The notes beneath the pieces were generated by a model. It worked only from the letters and a program-made list of their open reading frames with translations, was not told the DNA's origin and made no database searches. A stretch of 43,794 bases of DNA from Pseudomonas guariconensis (GTDB lineage Bacteria; Pseudomonadota; Gammaproteobacteria; Pseudomonadales; Pseudomonadaceae), in NCBI RefSeq assembly GCF_015680235.1, contig NZ_JADLJL010000039.1:1-43794 (forward strand). The letters are read 5' to 3'. A program made the translations under genes and the position numbers. Below are positions 1-9,252 of the stretch, in pieces; positions within the stretch are counted from its first letter, which is position 1; every line of letters starts with the position of its first letter.

Positions 1-22
1 AAGAACATGCGGCTTGCGCCGC

Positions 23-178
23 GTGTGGGAGGGGGCTGTTCCCGCGATCAAGGGCGATGCCCTTGCCACGCGACGGTGATATCGGGCCCGGCCCAATCGC
101 GGGACAAGCCCGCTCCCACAAGGACCTGCACAATCAAATAGTTATGCGTTGTTCTATGAGAGCGGGGCTTGTGCCGCG
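23..178. repeat. Composite REP element, copy 1 (three REP-like units)
   Basis: Three REP-like units lie in alternating orientation, with cores such as gcgggacaagcccgctccca near 98-118 and gagagcggggcttgtgccgcgat near 157-178. The two spacers between them recur, in the same order but on the opposite strand, at 38417-38567. The match covers spacer sequence as well as REP cores, for example gacggtgatatc at 72-83 and tatgcgttgttctatgagag at 142-161. This sequence fills the stretch ahead of the first gene; I see no gene in 1-319. REP elements of this kind are extragenic in Pseudomonas and are moved by RAYT transposases, none of which is in this window. Confidence 0.85.
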
Positions 179-319
179 ATTGGGCTGCCAAGCAGCCCCC
201 GGGAAAAAACCCGTCACAAACCCCACCGCCAAAACCCCCGCCACACACTCTTTTTCCATCCCAGACAAGCTGTTACTGTAGCCCGATCAAAGCCCAACGC
301 CCCTGGATCGGATGCCGAC

Positions 320-2149
320 TTGATACGTCCCCTCCTGCTGTCTCTCAGCCTGGCCTTGAGCTTTCCCGCAGTCGCGACGGTGAGCGAAAGCCACGGTTAC
401 GCGCAGTTCGGCACGCTCAAGTATCCAGCCACCTTCACCCATTTCGACTGGGTCAACCCGCAAGCGCCCAAGGGCGGTACCTTGCGGGCCATGGCATTCG
501 GAACCTTCGACACCCTCAACCCCTATACCTTCAAGGGTTCAAGCCCGGTCAGCACGCCGAACTTCCTGCAATACGGCATCAACGAGCTGAACGAGCCGCT
601 GATGGTCGGCACCGGCCAGTACGCCCCCTCTGGCGACGAGCCCACCTCCAGCTACGGCCTGATCGCCCGCTCGGTGGAGTACAGCGAGGATCGCAGCTGG
701 GTGGTGTTCAACCTGCGCCCGGAGGCACGCTTCCACGATGGCCACCCGATCACCTCGGCAGACGTGGCGTTCTCCTACCGCACCCTGCTCAAGGAAGGCC
801 ACCCGATGTACCGCACCAACCTGCAGGAAGTGCGACGGGTGGACATCCTCGGCCCCAAGCGCATCCGCTTCGTGTTCAAACGCGCCGGCAACCCGTTGCT
901 GATCCTGCGCCTGGGCGAAATGCCGGTGCTGCCCAAGCACTACTGGAAAGGCCGCGACTTCAAGGCCACCACCTTCGAGCCGCCACTGGGCAGCGGCCCC
1001 TACCGCATCACCCAGGTGGAGCCTGGCCGGCGCCTGGTGTTCGAGCGGGTGAAGAACTACTGGGGCAAGGACCTGGCGGTCAATCGCGGCAAGTACAACT
1101 TCGACCGCGTCGAGTACGAGTTCTACCGTGACGCCACGGTGGCCTTCGAAGCGTTCAAGGCCGGCGAGTTCGACATCTATATCGAGCACCAGGCCAAGAA
1201 CTGGGCCAACGGCTACAACTTCCCGGCCATCCGCCGGGGTGATGTGATCAAGGCGCAGATCCCGCACCGCATCCCCACCCAGACCCAGGGGCTGTTCATG
1301 AACAGCCGCCGGGCAGCCTTCAGCGACCCACGGGTGCGTCAGGCCCTAGGGTTGATGCTCGACTTCGAATGGACCAACCGCGCCCTGTTCAGCAGCGCCT
1401 ACCGCCGTTCGACCAGTTACTACCCCAACAGCGAGTTCGCGGCCACCGGCTTGCCCACCGGCAAGGAATGGTTGCTGCTGGCACCGTTCCGTGACGAGCT
1501 GCCGGCCAAGCTGTTCACCCAGCCCTACAGCGTCAGCCACACCGACGGCCGCGGCATCGACCGCAAGACCTTGCGCCAGGCCTTGGAGCTGTTCGCCAAG
1601 GCCGGCTGGAAACTCGACGGCCAACGCCTGGTCAACGCCAAGGGCCAACAGTTCCGTTTGGAGCTGCTGCTGGTCAACCCGAACCTGGAACGCATCCTCC
1701 AACCCTACGTGGAGAACCTGGCCAACATGGGCATCGACGCGCGCCTGCGCACGGTTGATCGCGCCCAGTACAAGCAGCGTCTGGACCAGTTCGACTTCGA
1801 CATGATCCTCATGACCCTGGCCCAGACCTTGAGCCCGGGCCTGGAACAATGGCTGTACTTCCATTCCAGCCAAGCCTCGGTCAAGGGCAGCAAGAACTAC
1901 GCAGGGGTGAAGGACCCGGTGGTCGACCACCTACTCGACACCCTGCTCGCCGCCCGCACCCGTGACGACCAGGTCGCCGCTGCCCGCGCCCTGGACCGGG
2001 TGCTGTCGTGGCAGTACTACATGATCCCCAACTGGTATCTCGACAATCACCGCCTGGCCTACCGCAACCGGTTCGCCTTCGTCGCCACGCCGCCCTATAC
2101 CCTGGGCCTGAACAGCTGGTGGCTCAAGACCTCGGAGAAAGCCCAATGA
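320..2149 (+). CDS. Periplasmic peptide-binding protein, YejA-like (first of two)
   Basis: Family 5 extracellular solute-binding protein of the YejA type (about 609 aa), the substrate receptor of an oligopeptide ABC importer. I place the start at TTG 320: it gives a clean signal peptide (basic Ile-Arg-Pro, a Leu-rich core, then SFPAVA), and a GGATCGG stretch lies upstream. Longer reading from 149 would add residues encoded by the REP repeat. Family features include 'FDWVNPQAPKGG' early in the mature protein and the 'LRPEARFHDGHPI' block typical of SBP_bac_5 domains. The stop overlaps the next start (ATGA at 2146-2149), so translation is probably coupled. The next gene is a paralog. The substrate is probably a peptide, by analogy with E. 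coli YejA, but is not shown by the sequence. Confidence 0.9.
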   Translation: MIRPLLLSLSLALSFPAVATVSESHGYAQFGTLKYPATFTHFDWVNPQAPKGGTLRAMAFGTFDTLNPYTFKGSSPVSTPNFLQYGINELNEPLMVGTGQYAPSGDEPTSSYGLIARSVEYSEDRSWVVFNLRPEARFHDGHPITSADVAFSYRTLLKEGHPMYRTNLQEVRRVDILGPKRIRFVFKRAGNPLLILRLGEMPVLPKHYWKGRDFKATTFEPPLGSGPYRITQVEPGRRLVFERVKNYWGKDLAVNRGKYNFDRVEYEFYRDATVAFEAFKAGEFDIYIEHQAKNWANGYNFPAIRRGDVIKAQIPHRIPTQTQGLFMNSRRAAFSDPRVRQALGLMLDFEWTNRALFSSAYRRSTSYYPNSEFAATGLPTGKEWLLLAPFRDELPAKLFTQPYSVSHTDGRGIDRKTLRQALELFAKAGWKLDGQRLVNAKGQQFRLELLLVNPNLERILQPYVENLANMGIDARLRTVDRAQYKQRLDQFDFDMILMTLAQTLSPGLEQWLYFHSSQASVKGSKNYAGVKDPVVDHLLDTLLAARTRDDQVAAARALDRVLSWQYYMIPNWYLDNHRLAYRNRFAFVATPPYTLGLNSWWLKTSEKAQ

Positions 2150-3987
2150 TGCCAACGCACCCTTTGCGCCGGCTGGCCGGCAGCCTGCTGCTGGCCTGCC
2201 TGAGCCTCCCGGCGATGGCCGCACCGCAACACGCCCTGACCCTGTACGACGAGCCGCCCAAGTACCCGGCCGACTTCAAGCACTTCGACTACGTCAACCC
2301 CGATGCGCCCAAGGGCGGCACCTTCCGCCAATCCAGCTTCGGCAGCTTCGACAGCCTCAACCCCTTCATCAACAAGGGCGTGCCGGCCGACGACGTGAGC
2401 ATCATCTACGACACCCTGATGCGCCAGAGCCTGGACGAACCCTTCACCGAATACGGCCTGGTCGCCGGCCAGATCGAGAAGGCCCCCGACAACAGCTGGG
2501 TGCGCTTCTACCTGCGCCCCGAAGCGCGCTTCCACGACGGCCACCCGATGCGTGCCGAGGACGTGGTGTTCACCTTCAACACCCTGATGAGCAAGGGCGC
2601 CCCACTGTTTCGCGGCTACTATGCCGACGTTGCCGAAGTGGTCGCCGAAGACCCACTGCGCGTCCTGTTCAAGTTCAAGCACAAGAACAACCGCGAGCTG
2701 CCGCTGATTCTCGGCCAGTTGCCGGTACTGCCCAAGCACTGGTGGCAAGGCCGTGATTTCGACCGTGGCAACCTGGAGATCCCGCTGGGCAGCGGCCCGT
2801 ACAAGGTCGCCGAGGTCAAGGCCGGCCGCTCGGTGCGCTACGAGCGGGTCAAGGACTACTGGGCCAAGGATTTGCCGATCAACCGCGGCTACTACAACTT
2901 CGACCAGATGACCTACGATTCCTACCGCGACAACACTGTCGCCCTGGAAGCGCTCAAGGCCGGGCAGTTCGACTACTGGCTGGAAACCAGCGCGAAGAAC
3001 TGGGCCACCGCCTACAACGTGCCCGCCGTGCAGGAAGGCCGGTTGGTCCGCGAGGAACTGGCCAACGGCAACCCCACCGGCATGCAGGGCTTCATCTTCA
3101 ACCTGCGTCGCCCGGTGTTCCAGGACGTGCGCATCCGCCAAGCCCTGAGCCTGCTGCTGGACTACGAATGGACCAACAAGCAGCTGTTCAACGGCGCCTA
3201 CACCCGCACCGGCAGCTACTTCGAGAACTCCGAGATGGCCGCCGAGGGCCTGCCGGGGCCCGATGAGCTGAAGATTCTCGAACCGCTGCGCGGCAAGATC
3301 CCCGAACAGGTCTTCACCGAGCCATTCCACAACCCGGTCAGCGACGGCAGCGGCATGATTCGCGACCAGCAACGCAAGGCCTACAAGCTGCTGCAGGAAG
3401 CCGGCTGGAAGATCGCCGACGACAAAATGGTCGATGCCCAGGGCAAGCCGGTGGTCATCGAGTTCCTGCTGGCCCAGACCGAGTTCGAGCGCATCCTGCT
3501 GCCGTTCAAGCGCAACCTCGCCGACCTCGGCATCGAGCTGAACATCCGCCGCGTCGATGTCTCGCAATACATCAACCGCCTGCGCTCGCGCGACTTCGAC
3601 ATGATCGTCGGCGGTTACCCGCAATCGAGCTCCCCGGGTAACGAGCAGCGCGAGTTCTGGAGCAGTGCCGCCGCCGACAACCCCGGCAGCCGCAACTTCA
3701 TCGGCCTGCGCGACCCGGCCATCGACCAGCTGGTGGAGCAGTTGATCAACGCCGACTCGCGCCAGAGCCTGATCGCCCATACCCGTGCCCTGGACCGCGT
3801 GCTGCTGTGGGGCTACTACGTGATCCCCAACTGGCACATCAAGACCTGGCGCGTGGCCTACTGGAACCACATCGGCCACCCGAAGGTGTCGCCCAAGTAC
3901 GACATCGGCATCAATACCTGGTGGATCAAGCCCGAAGTAACCCCAGCGGTGGCCGAGCCTGCCGCGCCGCAGGACGAGGCGAACTGA
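2146..3987 (+). CDS. yejA: Periplasmic peptide-binding protein, YejA-like (second of two)
   Basis: A 613-aa paralog of the preceding product, with the same domain plan and many shared blocks ('FDYVNPDAPKGG', 'RPEARFHDGHPM', 'VLPKHWWQGRDF'). It has an N-terminal signal peptide (MMPTHPLRRLAGSL..., cleavage near PAMA-AP). GGAGAAA at 2133-2139 is a good ribosome binding site for ATG 2146 or 2149; the start overlaps the upstream stop by 4 nt. The permease gene starts 1 nt after the stop. Two receptors feeding one permease/ATPase set suggests a broadened or divided peptide range; that is inference. Which of the two is the true orthologue of E. coli YejA cannot be settled here. Confidence 0.9.
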   Translation: MMPTHPLRRLAGSLLLACLSLPAMAAPQHALTLYDEPPKYPADFKHFDYVNPDAPKGGTFRQSSFGSFDSLNPFINKGVPADDVSIIYDTLMRQSLDEPFTEYGLVAGQIEKAPDNSWVRFYLRPEARFHDGHPMRAEDVVFTFNTLMSKGAPLFRGYYADVAEVVAEDPLRVLFKFKHKNNRELPLILGQLPVLPKHWWQGRDFDRGNLEIPLGSGPYKVAEVKAGRSVRYERVKDYWAKDLPINRGYYNFDQMTYDSYRDNTVALEALKAGQFDYWLETSAKNWATAYNVPAVQEGRLVREELANGNPTGMQGFIFNLRRPVFQDVRIRQALSLLLDYEWTNKQLFNGAYTRTGSYFENSEMAAEGLPGPDELKILEPLRGKIPEQVFTEPFHNPVSDGSGMIRDQQRKAYKLLQEAGWKIADDKMVDAQGKPVVIEFLLAQTEFERILLPFKRNLADLGIELNIRRVDVSQYINRLRSRDFDMIVGGYPQSSSPGNEQREFWSSAAADNPGSRNFIGLRDPAIDQLVEQLINADSRQSLIAHTRALDRVLLWGYYVIPNWHIKTWRVAYWNHIGHPKVSPKYDIGINTWWIKPEVTPAVAEPAAPQDEAN

Positions 3988-3988
3988 C

Positions 3989-5062
3989 ATGCTCGCCTAC
4001 ATCCTGCGCCGCCTGCTGCTGATCGTCCCGACCCTGTTCGGCATCCTGATCATCAACTTCATCATCGTCCAGGCCGCCCCCGGCGGCCCGGTGGAGCAGA
4101 TGATCGCCAAGCTCGAAGGCTTCGAGGGCGCCACCAGCCGCATCGCCGGCGGCGGTGCCGAAGTGGCCGTGGCCGGCTCCAACTACCGCGGTGCCCAAGG
4201 CCTGGACCCGGCCCTGATCGCCGAGATCGAGCGCATGTATGGCTTCGACAAGTCGGCGCCTGAACGCTTGTGGATCATGATCAAGAACTACGCCCAGCTG
4301 GACTTCGGCGAGAGCTTCTTCCGCGATGCCAAGGTCATCGACCTGATCATCGAGAAGATGCCCGTGTCCATCTCGCTCGGGTTATGGAGCACGCTGATCA
4401 TGTACTTGGTGTCGATCCCCCTGGGGGTCGCCAAGGCCGTGCGTCACGGCAGCCATTTCGACGTCTGGACCAGCTCGGCGATCATCGTCGGCTACGCCAT
4501 CCCGGCGTTCCTGTTCGCCATCCTGCTGATCGTGCTGTTCGCCGGCGGCAGCTACTTCGACTGGTTCCCCCTGCGCGGCCTGACGTCCAACAACTTCGAC
4601 GAGCTTTCCACCACCGGCAAGGTCCTGGATTATTTCTGGCACCTGGTGTTGCCGATCACCGCGCTGGTCATCGGCAACTTCGCCACCATGACCCTGCTGA
4701 CCAAGAACAGCTTCCTCGACGAAATCAACAAGCAGTACGTCATCACCGCCAAGGCCAAGGGCCTGAGCCGGCCACGGGTGCTGTACGGCCATGTGTTCCG
4801 CAATGCCATGCTGCTGGTGATCGCGGGCTTTCCTTCGGCATTCATCGGCATCTTCTTCACAGGGTCCCTGCTCATCGAGGTGATCTTCTCCCTCGACGGC
4901 CTGGGTCTGATGAGCTTCGAGGCGGCGATCAACCGCGACTACCCGGTGGTTTTCGGCACCCTGTTCATCTTCACCCTGCTGGGGCTGGTGGTGAAGCTGA
5001 TCGGCGACCTGACCTACACCCTGGTCGACCCCCGCATCGACTTCGCCAGCCGGGAGCAATGA
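3989..5062 (+). CDS. yejB: ABC peptide importer permease YejB
   Basis: Inner-membrane permease of 357 aa, DppB/OppB superfamily. It begins with a hydrophobic helix (residues about 7-28) followed by a long periplasmic loop, as in YejB. A binding-protein-dependent transport motif (EAA loop, around 'AKAKGLSRPRVLYGHVFRNA') contacts the ATPase. It ends near 'VDPRIDFASREQ', the 'DPR' ending usual for this family. It lies 1 nt after the second binding protein and 1 nt before yejE, so it is part of one polycistronic unit. It would form the membrane heterodimer with the yejE product. Confidence 0.93.
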   Translation: MLAYILRRLLLIVPTLFGILIINFIIVQAAPGGPVEQMIAKLEGFEGATSRIAGGGAEVAVAGSNYRGAQGLDPALIAEIERMYGFDKSAPERLWIMIKNYAQLDFGESFFRDAKVIDLIIEKMPVSISLGLWSTLIMYLVSIPLGVAKAVRHGSHFDVWTSSAIIVGYAIPAFLFAILLIVLFAGGSYFDWFPLRGLTSNNFDELSTTGKVLDYFWHLVLPITALVIGNFATMTLLTKNSFLDEINKQYVITAKAKGLSRPRVLYGHVFRNAMLLVIAGFPSAFIGIFFTGSLLIEVIFSLDGLGLMSFEAAINRDYPVVFGTLFIFTLLGLVVKLIGDLTYTLVDPRIDFASREQ

Positions 5063-5063
5063 C

Positions 5064-6083
5064 ATGGCACTCTCCCCTCTCAATCGCCGGCGCTTCGAGC
5101 GCTTCAAGGCCAACCGCCGCGGCTGGTGGTCGCTGTGGATCTTCATCGTGCTGTTCGGCCTGAGCCTGGGCGCCGAGCTGATCGCCAATGACAAGCCCAT
5201 CGCCGTGCGCTACGACGGCCAATGGTACTTCCCGGCCTTCAAGCGCTACCCGGAGACCACCTTCGGCGGCGAGTTCCCCCTGGAGGCCAACTACAAGAGC
5301 CCCTACATCCGCGAGCTGCTGGCCACGAAGGACAGCTTCGTGCTGTGGGCACCGATCCCGTTCAGCTACCAGAGCATCAACTACGACCTCAAGGTCCCGG
5401 CCCCCGCCCCGCCTTCGGCGGACAACTGGCTGGGCACCGACGACCAGGGCCGCGACGTGCTGGCGCGGGTGATCTATGGCTTCCGTGTGTCGGTGCTGTT
5501 CGCCCTGACGCTCACCGTGCTCAGTTCCATCGTCGGCGTGATCGCCGGTGCCCTGCAGGGCTATTACGGCGGCTGGGTGGACCTGGCCGGCCAGCGTTTC
5601 CTGGAAATCTGGTCGGGCCTGCCGGTGCTGTACCTGCTGATCATCCTCGCAAGCTTCGTGCAGCCCAACTTCTGGTGGTTGCTGGGCATCATGCTGCTGT
5701 TCTCCTGGATGAGCCTGGTGGATGTGGTGCGCGCCGAGTTCCTGCGCGGGCGCAACCTCGAGTACGTGCGCGCCGCCCGCGCCCTGGGCATGCGCAACGG
5801 CGCGATCATGTACCGGCACATTCTGCCCAATGCCATGATCTCCACCATGACCTTCATGCCGTTCATCCTCACCGGGGCCATCGGCACCCTCACCGCCTTG
5901 GACTTCCTCGGCTTCGGCCTGCCGCCCGGCGCGCCCTCGCTGGGCGAGCTGGTGGCCCAGGGCAAGTCCAACCTGCAGGCGCCGTGGCTCGGCATCAGTG
6001 CCTTCGCCGTACTGGCGATCATGCTGAGCCTGCTGGTGTTCATCGGCGAATCCGCCCGCGATGCCTTCGACCCGAGGAAATGA
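5064..6083 (+). CDS. yejE: ABC peptide importer permease YejE
   Basis: Second permease subunit (339 aa), DppC/OppC superfamily. It has the N-terminal 'RRRFERFKANRRGWWSLWIF' region before TM1, a periplasmic insert ('YDGQWYFPAFKRYPETTFGGE') characteristic of YejE, the 'GTDDQGRDVLARV' motif, and the EAA loop 'YVRAARALGMRNGAIMYRHI'. It ends in 'ARDAFDPRK'. It follows yejB after 1 nt and its stop is separated by 1 nt from the ATG of yejF. The partner of YejB in the peptide channel. Confidence 0.94.
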   Translation: MALSPLNRRRFERFKANRRGWWSLWIFIVLFGLSLGAELIANDKPIAVRYDGQWYFPAFKRYPETTFGGEFPLEANYKSPYIRELLATKDSFVLWAPIPFSYQSINYDLKVPAPAPPSADNWLGTDDQGRDVLARVIYGFRVSVLFALTLTVLSSIVGVIAGALQGYYGGWVDLAGQRFLEIWSGLPVLYLLIILASFVQPNFWWLLGIMLLFSWMSLVDVVRAEFLRGRNLEYVRAARALGMRNGAIMYRHILPNAMISTMTFMPFILTGAIGTLTALDFLGFGLPPGAPSLGELVAQGKSNLQAPWLGISAFAVLAIMLSLLVFIGESARDAFDPRK

Positions 6084-6084
6084 C

Positions 6085-7695
6085 ATGAGCGAACAGAACC
6101 TGATCGAAGTGCGTGACCTGGCGGTGGAGTTCGTGACCGGCGAGCAGGTCAACCGTGTGGTCGATGGCATCAGCTTCGATATCCGCAAGGGCGAGACCCT
6201 GGCGCTGGTCGGCGAGAGCGGGTCGGGCAAATCCGTCACCGCCCATTCCATCCTGCGGCTGCTGCCCTACCCCCTGGCCCGACACCCCAACGGCAGCATC
6301 CGCTATGGCGACAAGGACCTGCTGCGACTGGGCGAAAAACCCATGCAACGCATTCGTGGCGACCGCATCGCGATGATCTTCCAGGAACCGATGACCTCGC
6401 TGAACCCGCTGCACACCATCGAGAAGCAGATCAACGAGATTCTCCTGCTGCACAAGGGCCTGACCGGCAAGCAAGCCACCGCGCGGACCCTCGAGCTGCT
6501 GGAGATGGTCGGCATCCCCGAGCCGCACAAACGCCTCAAGGCCCTGCCCCACGAGCTGTCCGGCGGCCAGCGCCAGCGCGTGATGATCGCCATGGCGTTG
6601 GCCAACGAGCCGGAGCTGTTGATCGCCGACGAGCCCACCACCGCGCTCGATGTGACCGTGCAGCTGAAGATCCTCGACCTGCTCAAGGAGCTGCAGGCGC
6701 GGCTGGGGATGGCCCTGCTGCTGATCAGCCATGACCTGAACCTGGTGCGGCGCGTTGCCCATCGGGTGTGCGTGATGCAGTGCGGGAAGATCGTCGAACA
6801 GGCCGATTGCGCGACCCTGTTCCGCTCGCCACAGCATCACTACACCAAGATGCTGATCAATGCCGAGCCCAGTGGCGCGCCAGCGGATAACCCGGTGGGC
6901 TCGCCGTTGCTGGAGGTCGAGGACCTACGTGTGTGGTTCCCGATCAAGAAAGGCCTGCTGCGGCGCACCGTCGACCATGTCAAAGCCGTGGACGGCATCG
7001 ACTTCAGCCTGCCCCAGGGGCAGACCCTCGGTATCGTGGGTGAAAGCGGTTCGGGCAAGTCCACCCTGGGCCTTGCCATCCTTCGCCTGATCGCCAGCCG
7101 CGGCGGCATCCGCTTCCACGGTCAGAACCTCGAAGGCCTCAGCCAGAAGGACGTACGGCCGCTACGGCGGGAAATGCAGGTGGTCTTCCAGGACCCCTTC
7201 GGCAGCCTCAGCCCGCGCATGTGCGTGGCCGATATCGTCGGCGAAGGCTTGCGGATTCACCGCATCGGCACGCCTGCCGAACAGGAAGCCGCGATCATTG
7301 CAGCGCTTGAGGAAGTGGGGCTGGACCCACGGACTCGGCATCGGTATCCGCATGAGTTCTCGGGTGGCCAGCGCCAACGTATCGCCATTGCCCGAGCGCT
7401 GGTATTGAAACCTGCGTTGATTCTGCTGGATGAGCCGACCTCGGCGCTGGACCGAACCGTGCAGCGGCAGGTGGTGGAACTGCTGCGCAACCTGCAGCAC
7501 AAGTACAACCTGACCTACTTGTTCATCAGCCATGACCTGGCGGTGGTCAAGGCACTCAGTCACCAGTTGATGGTGATCAAGCATGGGCATGTGGTGGAAC
7601 AAGGAGATGCGCAGGCGATCTTCCATGCCCCACAGCATCCGTACACGCGGCAGTTGTTGGAAGCGGCGTTTTTGGAGGCGGCCCCGGTTGCCTAG
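6085..7695 (+). CDS. yejF: ABC peptide importer ATPase YejF (two fused ATP-binding domains)
   Basis: 536-aa energising subunit with two complete nucleotide-binding domains. NBD1 has Walker A GESGSGKS at residues 43-50, signature LSGGQRQR near 158-165 and Walker B LLIADEP near 178-184. NBD2 has Walker A GESGSGKS at 319-326, FSGGQRQR near 425-432 and LILLDEP near 445-451. Each domain ends with the oligopeptide-ATPase C-terminal extension ('HHYTKMLINAEP', 'HPYTRQLLEAAF'). The start is ATG 6085, preceded by GAGGAAA at 6074-6080. Last gene of the operon; the next gene is convergent, 30 nt away. Confidence 0.95.
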   Translation: MSEQNLIEVRDLAVEFVTGEQVNRVVDGISFDIRKGETLALVGESGSGKSVTAHSILRLLPYPLARHPNGSIRYGDKDLLRLGEKPMQRIRGDRIAMIFQEPMTSLNPLHTIEKQINEILLLHKGLTGKQATARTLELLEMVGIPEPHKRLKALPHELSGGQRQRVMIAMALANEPELLIADEPTTALDVTVQLKILDLLKELQARLGMALLLISHDLNLVRRVAHRVCVMQCGKIVEQADCATLFRSPQHHYTKMLINAEPSGAPADNPVGSPLLEVEDLRVWFPIKKGLLRRTVDHVKAVDGIDFSLPQGQTLGIVGESGSGKSTLGLAILRLIASRGGIRFHGQNLEGLSQKDVRPLRREMQVVFQDPFGSLSPRMCVADIVGEGLRIHRIGTPAEQEAAIIAALEEVGLDPRTRHRYPHEFSGGQRQRIAIARALVLKPALILLDEPTSALDRTVQRQVVELLRNLQHKYNLTYLFISHDLAVVKALSHQLMVIKHGHVVEQGDAQAIFHAPQHPYTRQLLEAAFLEAAPVA

Positions 7696-7725
7696 GGTGG
7701 TGTCGGAGCAGCAGGAATACCTACC

Positions 7726-9252
7726 TCAAGTGGGCGGCAGAATGCCGTGCGCCTCGAAGTATCGGCCCAAGGTGGAGGCTTGCCCCTCAGGATCAGCCAG
7801 CGCGACATAGCTGTCAGGCCGCAACAGATAAGTCGCGTCTCTGGCGAAACCGGCTTGCTCGTACGCACGCGCCCAAGGGAAGATATGCAACGGAATGCCG
7901 TGCATCGCGCACCATTGGGACACGCCTGCCTTGGCTTGACCATAAACATGCACTTGCCACTCAATGGTTGCCAGTGAATCGTAGTTGTCCGCAGTGCCCA
8001 TGGGTAGCCAAGGCAGGCGATCACCGCCCTGAACCTCACCGACCCGGCCCTGGCTCAGCGGGCTGTCGCGATAATCGAGGGTGGTTTGCGAAACCACTCG
8101 GAACAGGTACTCACGGACGTTTTCGCTCCTGTACGCGACGCTCGCGAACATTGGCGCAATGCGAGTGCGTACAAAGTCGGCAATTGCGCCCTGAGTGGTA
8201 ACAAAGGTGAACAGTTTGTCAGTGGTGTCCACCAGCGTGCGGGCGAATGCCTGGCGCTCGATCTGGTAGCTGTCGAGCAATGTATCGGGCGCCGTGCCTT
8301 TGACCACCGCAGCCAACTTCCACGCCAGATTGATCGCATCCAGGATACCGGTATTCATGCCCTGACCACCGGCCGGGCTATGGACATGCGCAGCATCGCC
8401 GAGCAGAAACGCTCTGCCACGGCGGAAATGGTCCGTGACACGATGATGAACACGGTAGGTGGAAAACCAGTTCACGTCGGTGATCTTAAGGTTCAACCCG
8501 TTGATCGCATCATGGCCAACGTCTGCGAACGTCAGCTGCTCAGGATGCTCGGCGCGCTCATCACGCACGGTGCCAATCAGGCGGTATTGGTCCTGTTCGC
8601 CATAGCACAACAGCAGCACAAAGTCGGATTTATCAAAAGCGATGTGTGCCTCACCCGCAGGCGCCATACCAGTGACCCTGACATCCGCAACATAGAAAAG
8701 CTGTTTGTAGGTCCCGCCCTCGAAACCGCTGCCGATCGCTTGCCGAATGCGCGACCGAGCGCCATCGCATCCTGCCAGGAAAGCCGCAGTGAAGGATTCT
8801 TCTCGCCCGTCAGCATGTTTCAGCAAAGCCGTGACATGGCCTTCTCCCTCATCGAAGGACAGCAGCTCGACCTGCCGCTCCACTTCCACGCCGAGCGACT
8901 GGAGCCGCTGCACCAGTAGGCGCTCATGGCGATCCTGGGGATAAATCAGCACAAAGGGGTACGCAGAAACCTCTCTGCCTGCATCGACCAAGGGGATACG
9001 CGCCCTGTGGCTGCCTCGTGCCCACATGTTCATGGCAGGGGTTTTATAGCCGGCATCTATCACGGCCTCGGCCATATCGAGCTGGCGATAGAGCTCTAGC
9101 GTGCGGGCCTGGACAGCCATGGCGCGAGAAGCCTCGCCTGGACCATTGGTCTTGTCGATGATTCGTACGGCGATGCCCTGCTTGGTGAGCCAAAGCGCAA
9201 GAACCAGCCCGGTTGGCCCCGCTCCAACAATGAGAACGTCGGTCTGCGCCAT
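7726..9252 (-). CDS. FAD-dependent aromatic-type monooxygenase
   Basis: 508-aa single-component flavoprotein hydroxylase of the p-hydroxybenzoate hydroxylase/phenol monooxygenase-like class, which uses FAD and NAD(P)H to insert one oxygen into a substrate. Motifs: GxGxxG (G10-A-G-P-T-G15) for the ADP of FAD, the 'CDGARSRIR' DG motif near 162-170, and GDAAHVHSPAGGQGMN near 285-300 for the flavin ribityl and isoalloxazine. The last ~150 residues would be the thioredoxin-like C-terminal domain of this class. GAGGTGAG stands just upstream of the start. It is transcribed alone, towards yejF; no ring-cleavage genes are nearby, so the substrate is unknown. An antibiotic-inactivating role (as in Rox-like enzymes) is an alternative the sequence cannot exclude. 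Confidence 0.9.
   Translation of the reverse strand: MAQTDVLIVGAGPTGLVLALWLTKQGIAVRIIDKTNGPGEASRAMAVQARTLELYRQLDMAEAVIDAGYKTPAMNMWARGSHRARIPLVDAGREVSAYPFVLIYPQDRHERLLVQRLQSLGVEVERQVELLSFDEGEGHVTALLKHADGREESFTAAFLAGCDGARSRIRQAIGSGFEGGTYKQLFYVADVRVTGMAPAGEAHIAFDKSDFVLLLCYGEQDQYRLIGTVRDERAEHPEQLTFADVGHDAINGLNLKITDVNWFSTYRVHHRVTDHFRRGRAFLLGDAAHVHSPAGGQGMNTGILDAINLAWKLAAVVKGTAPDTLLDSYQIERQAFARTLVDTTDKLFTFVTTQGAIADFVRTRIAPMFASVAYRSENVREYLFRVVSQTTLDYRDSPLSQGRVGEVQGGDRLPWLPMGTADNYDSLATIEWQVHVYGQAKAGVSQWCAMHGIPLHIFPWARAYEQAGFARDATYLLRPDSYVALADPEGQASTLGRYFEAHGILPPT

Noticed and set aside
2095..3990. 631-codon open frame opposite the second yejA gene
   Set aside because: Antisense of a clear coding gene in GC-rich DNA; low-complexity Val/Gly/Ala/His composition, no motif.
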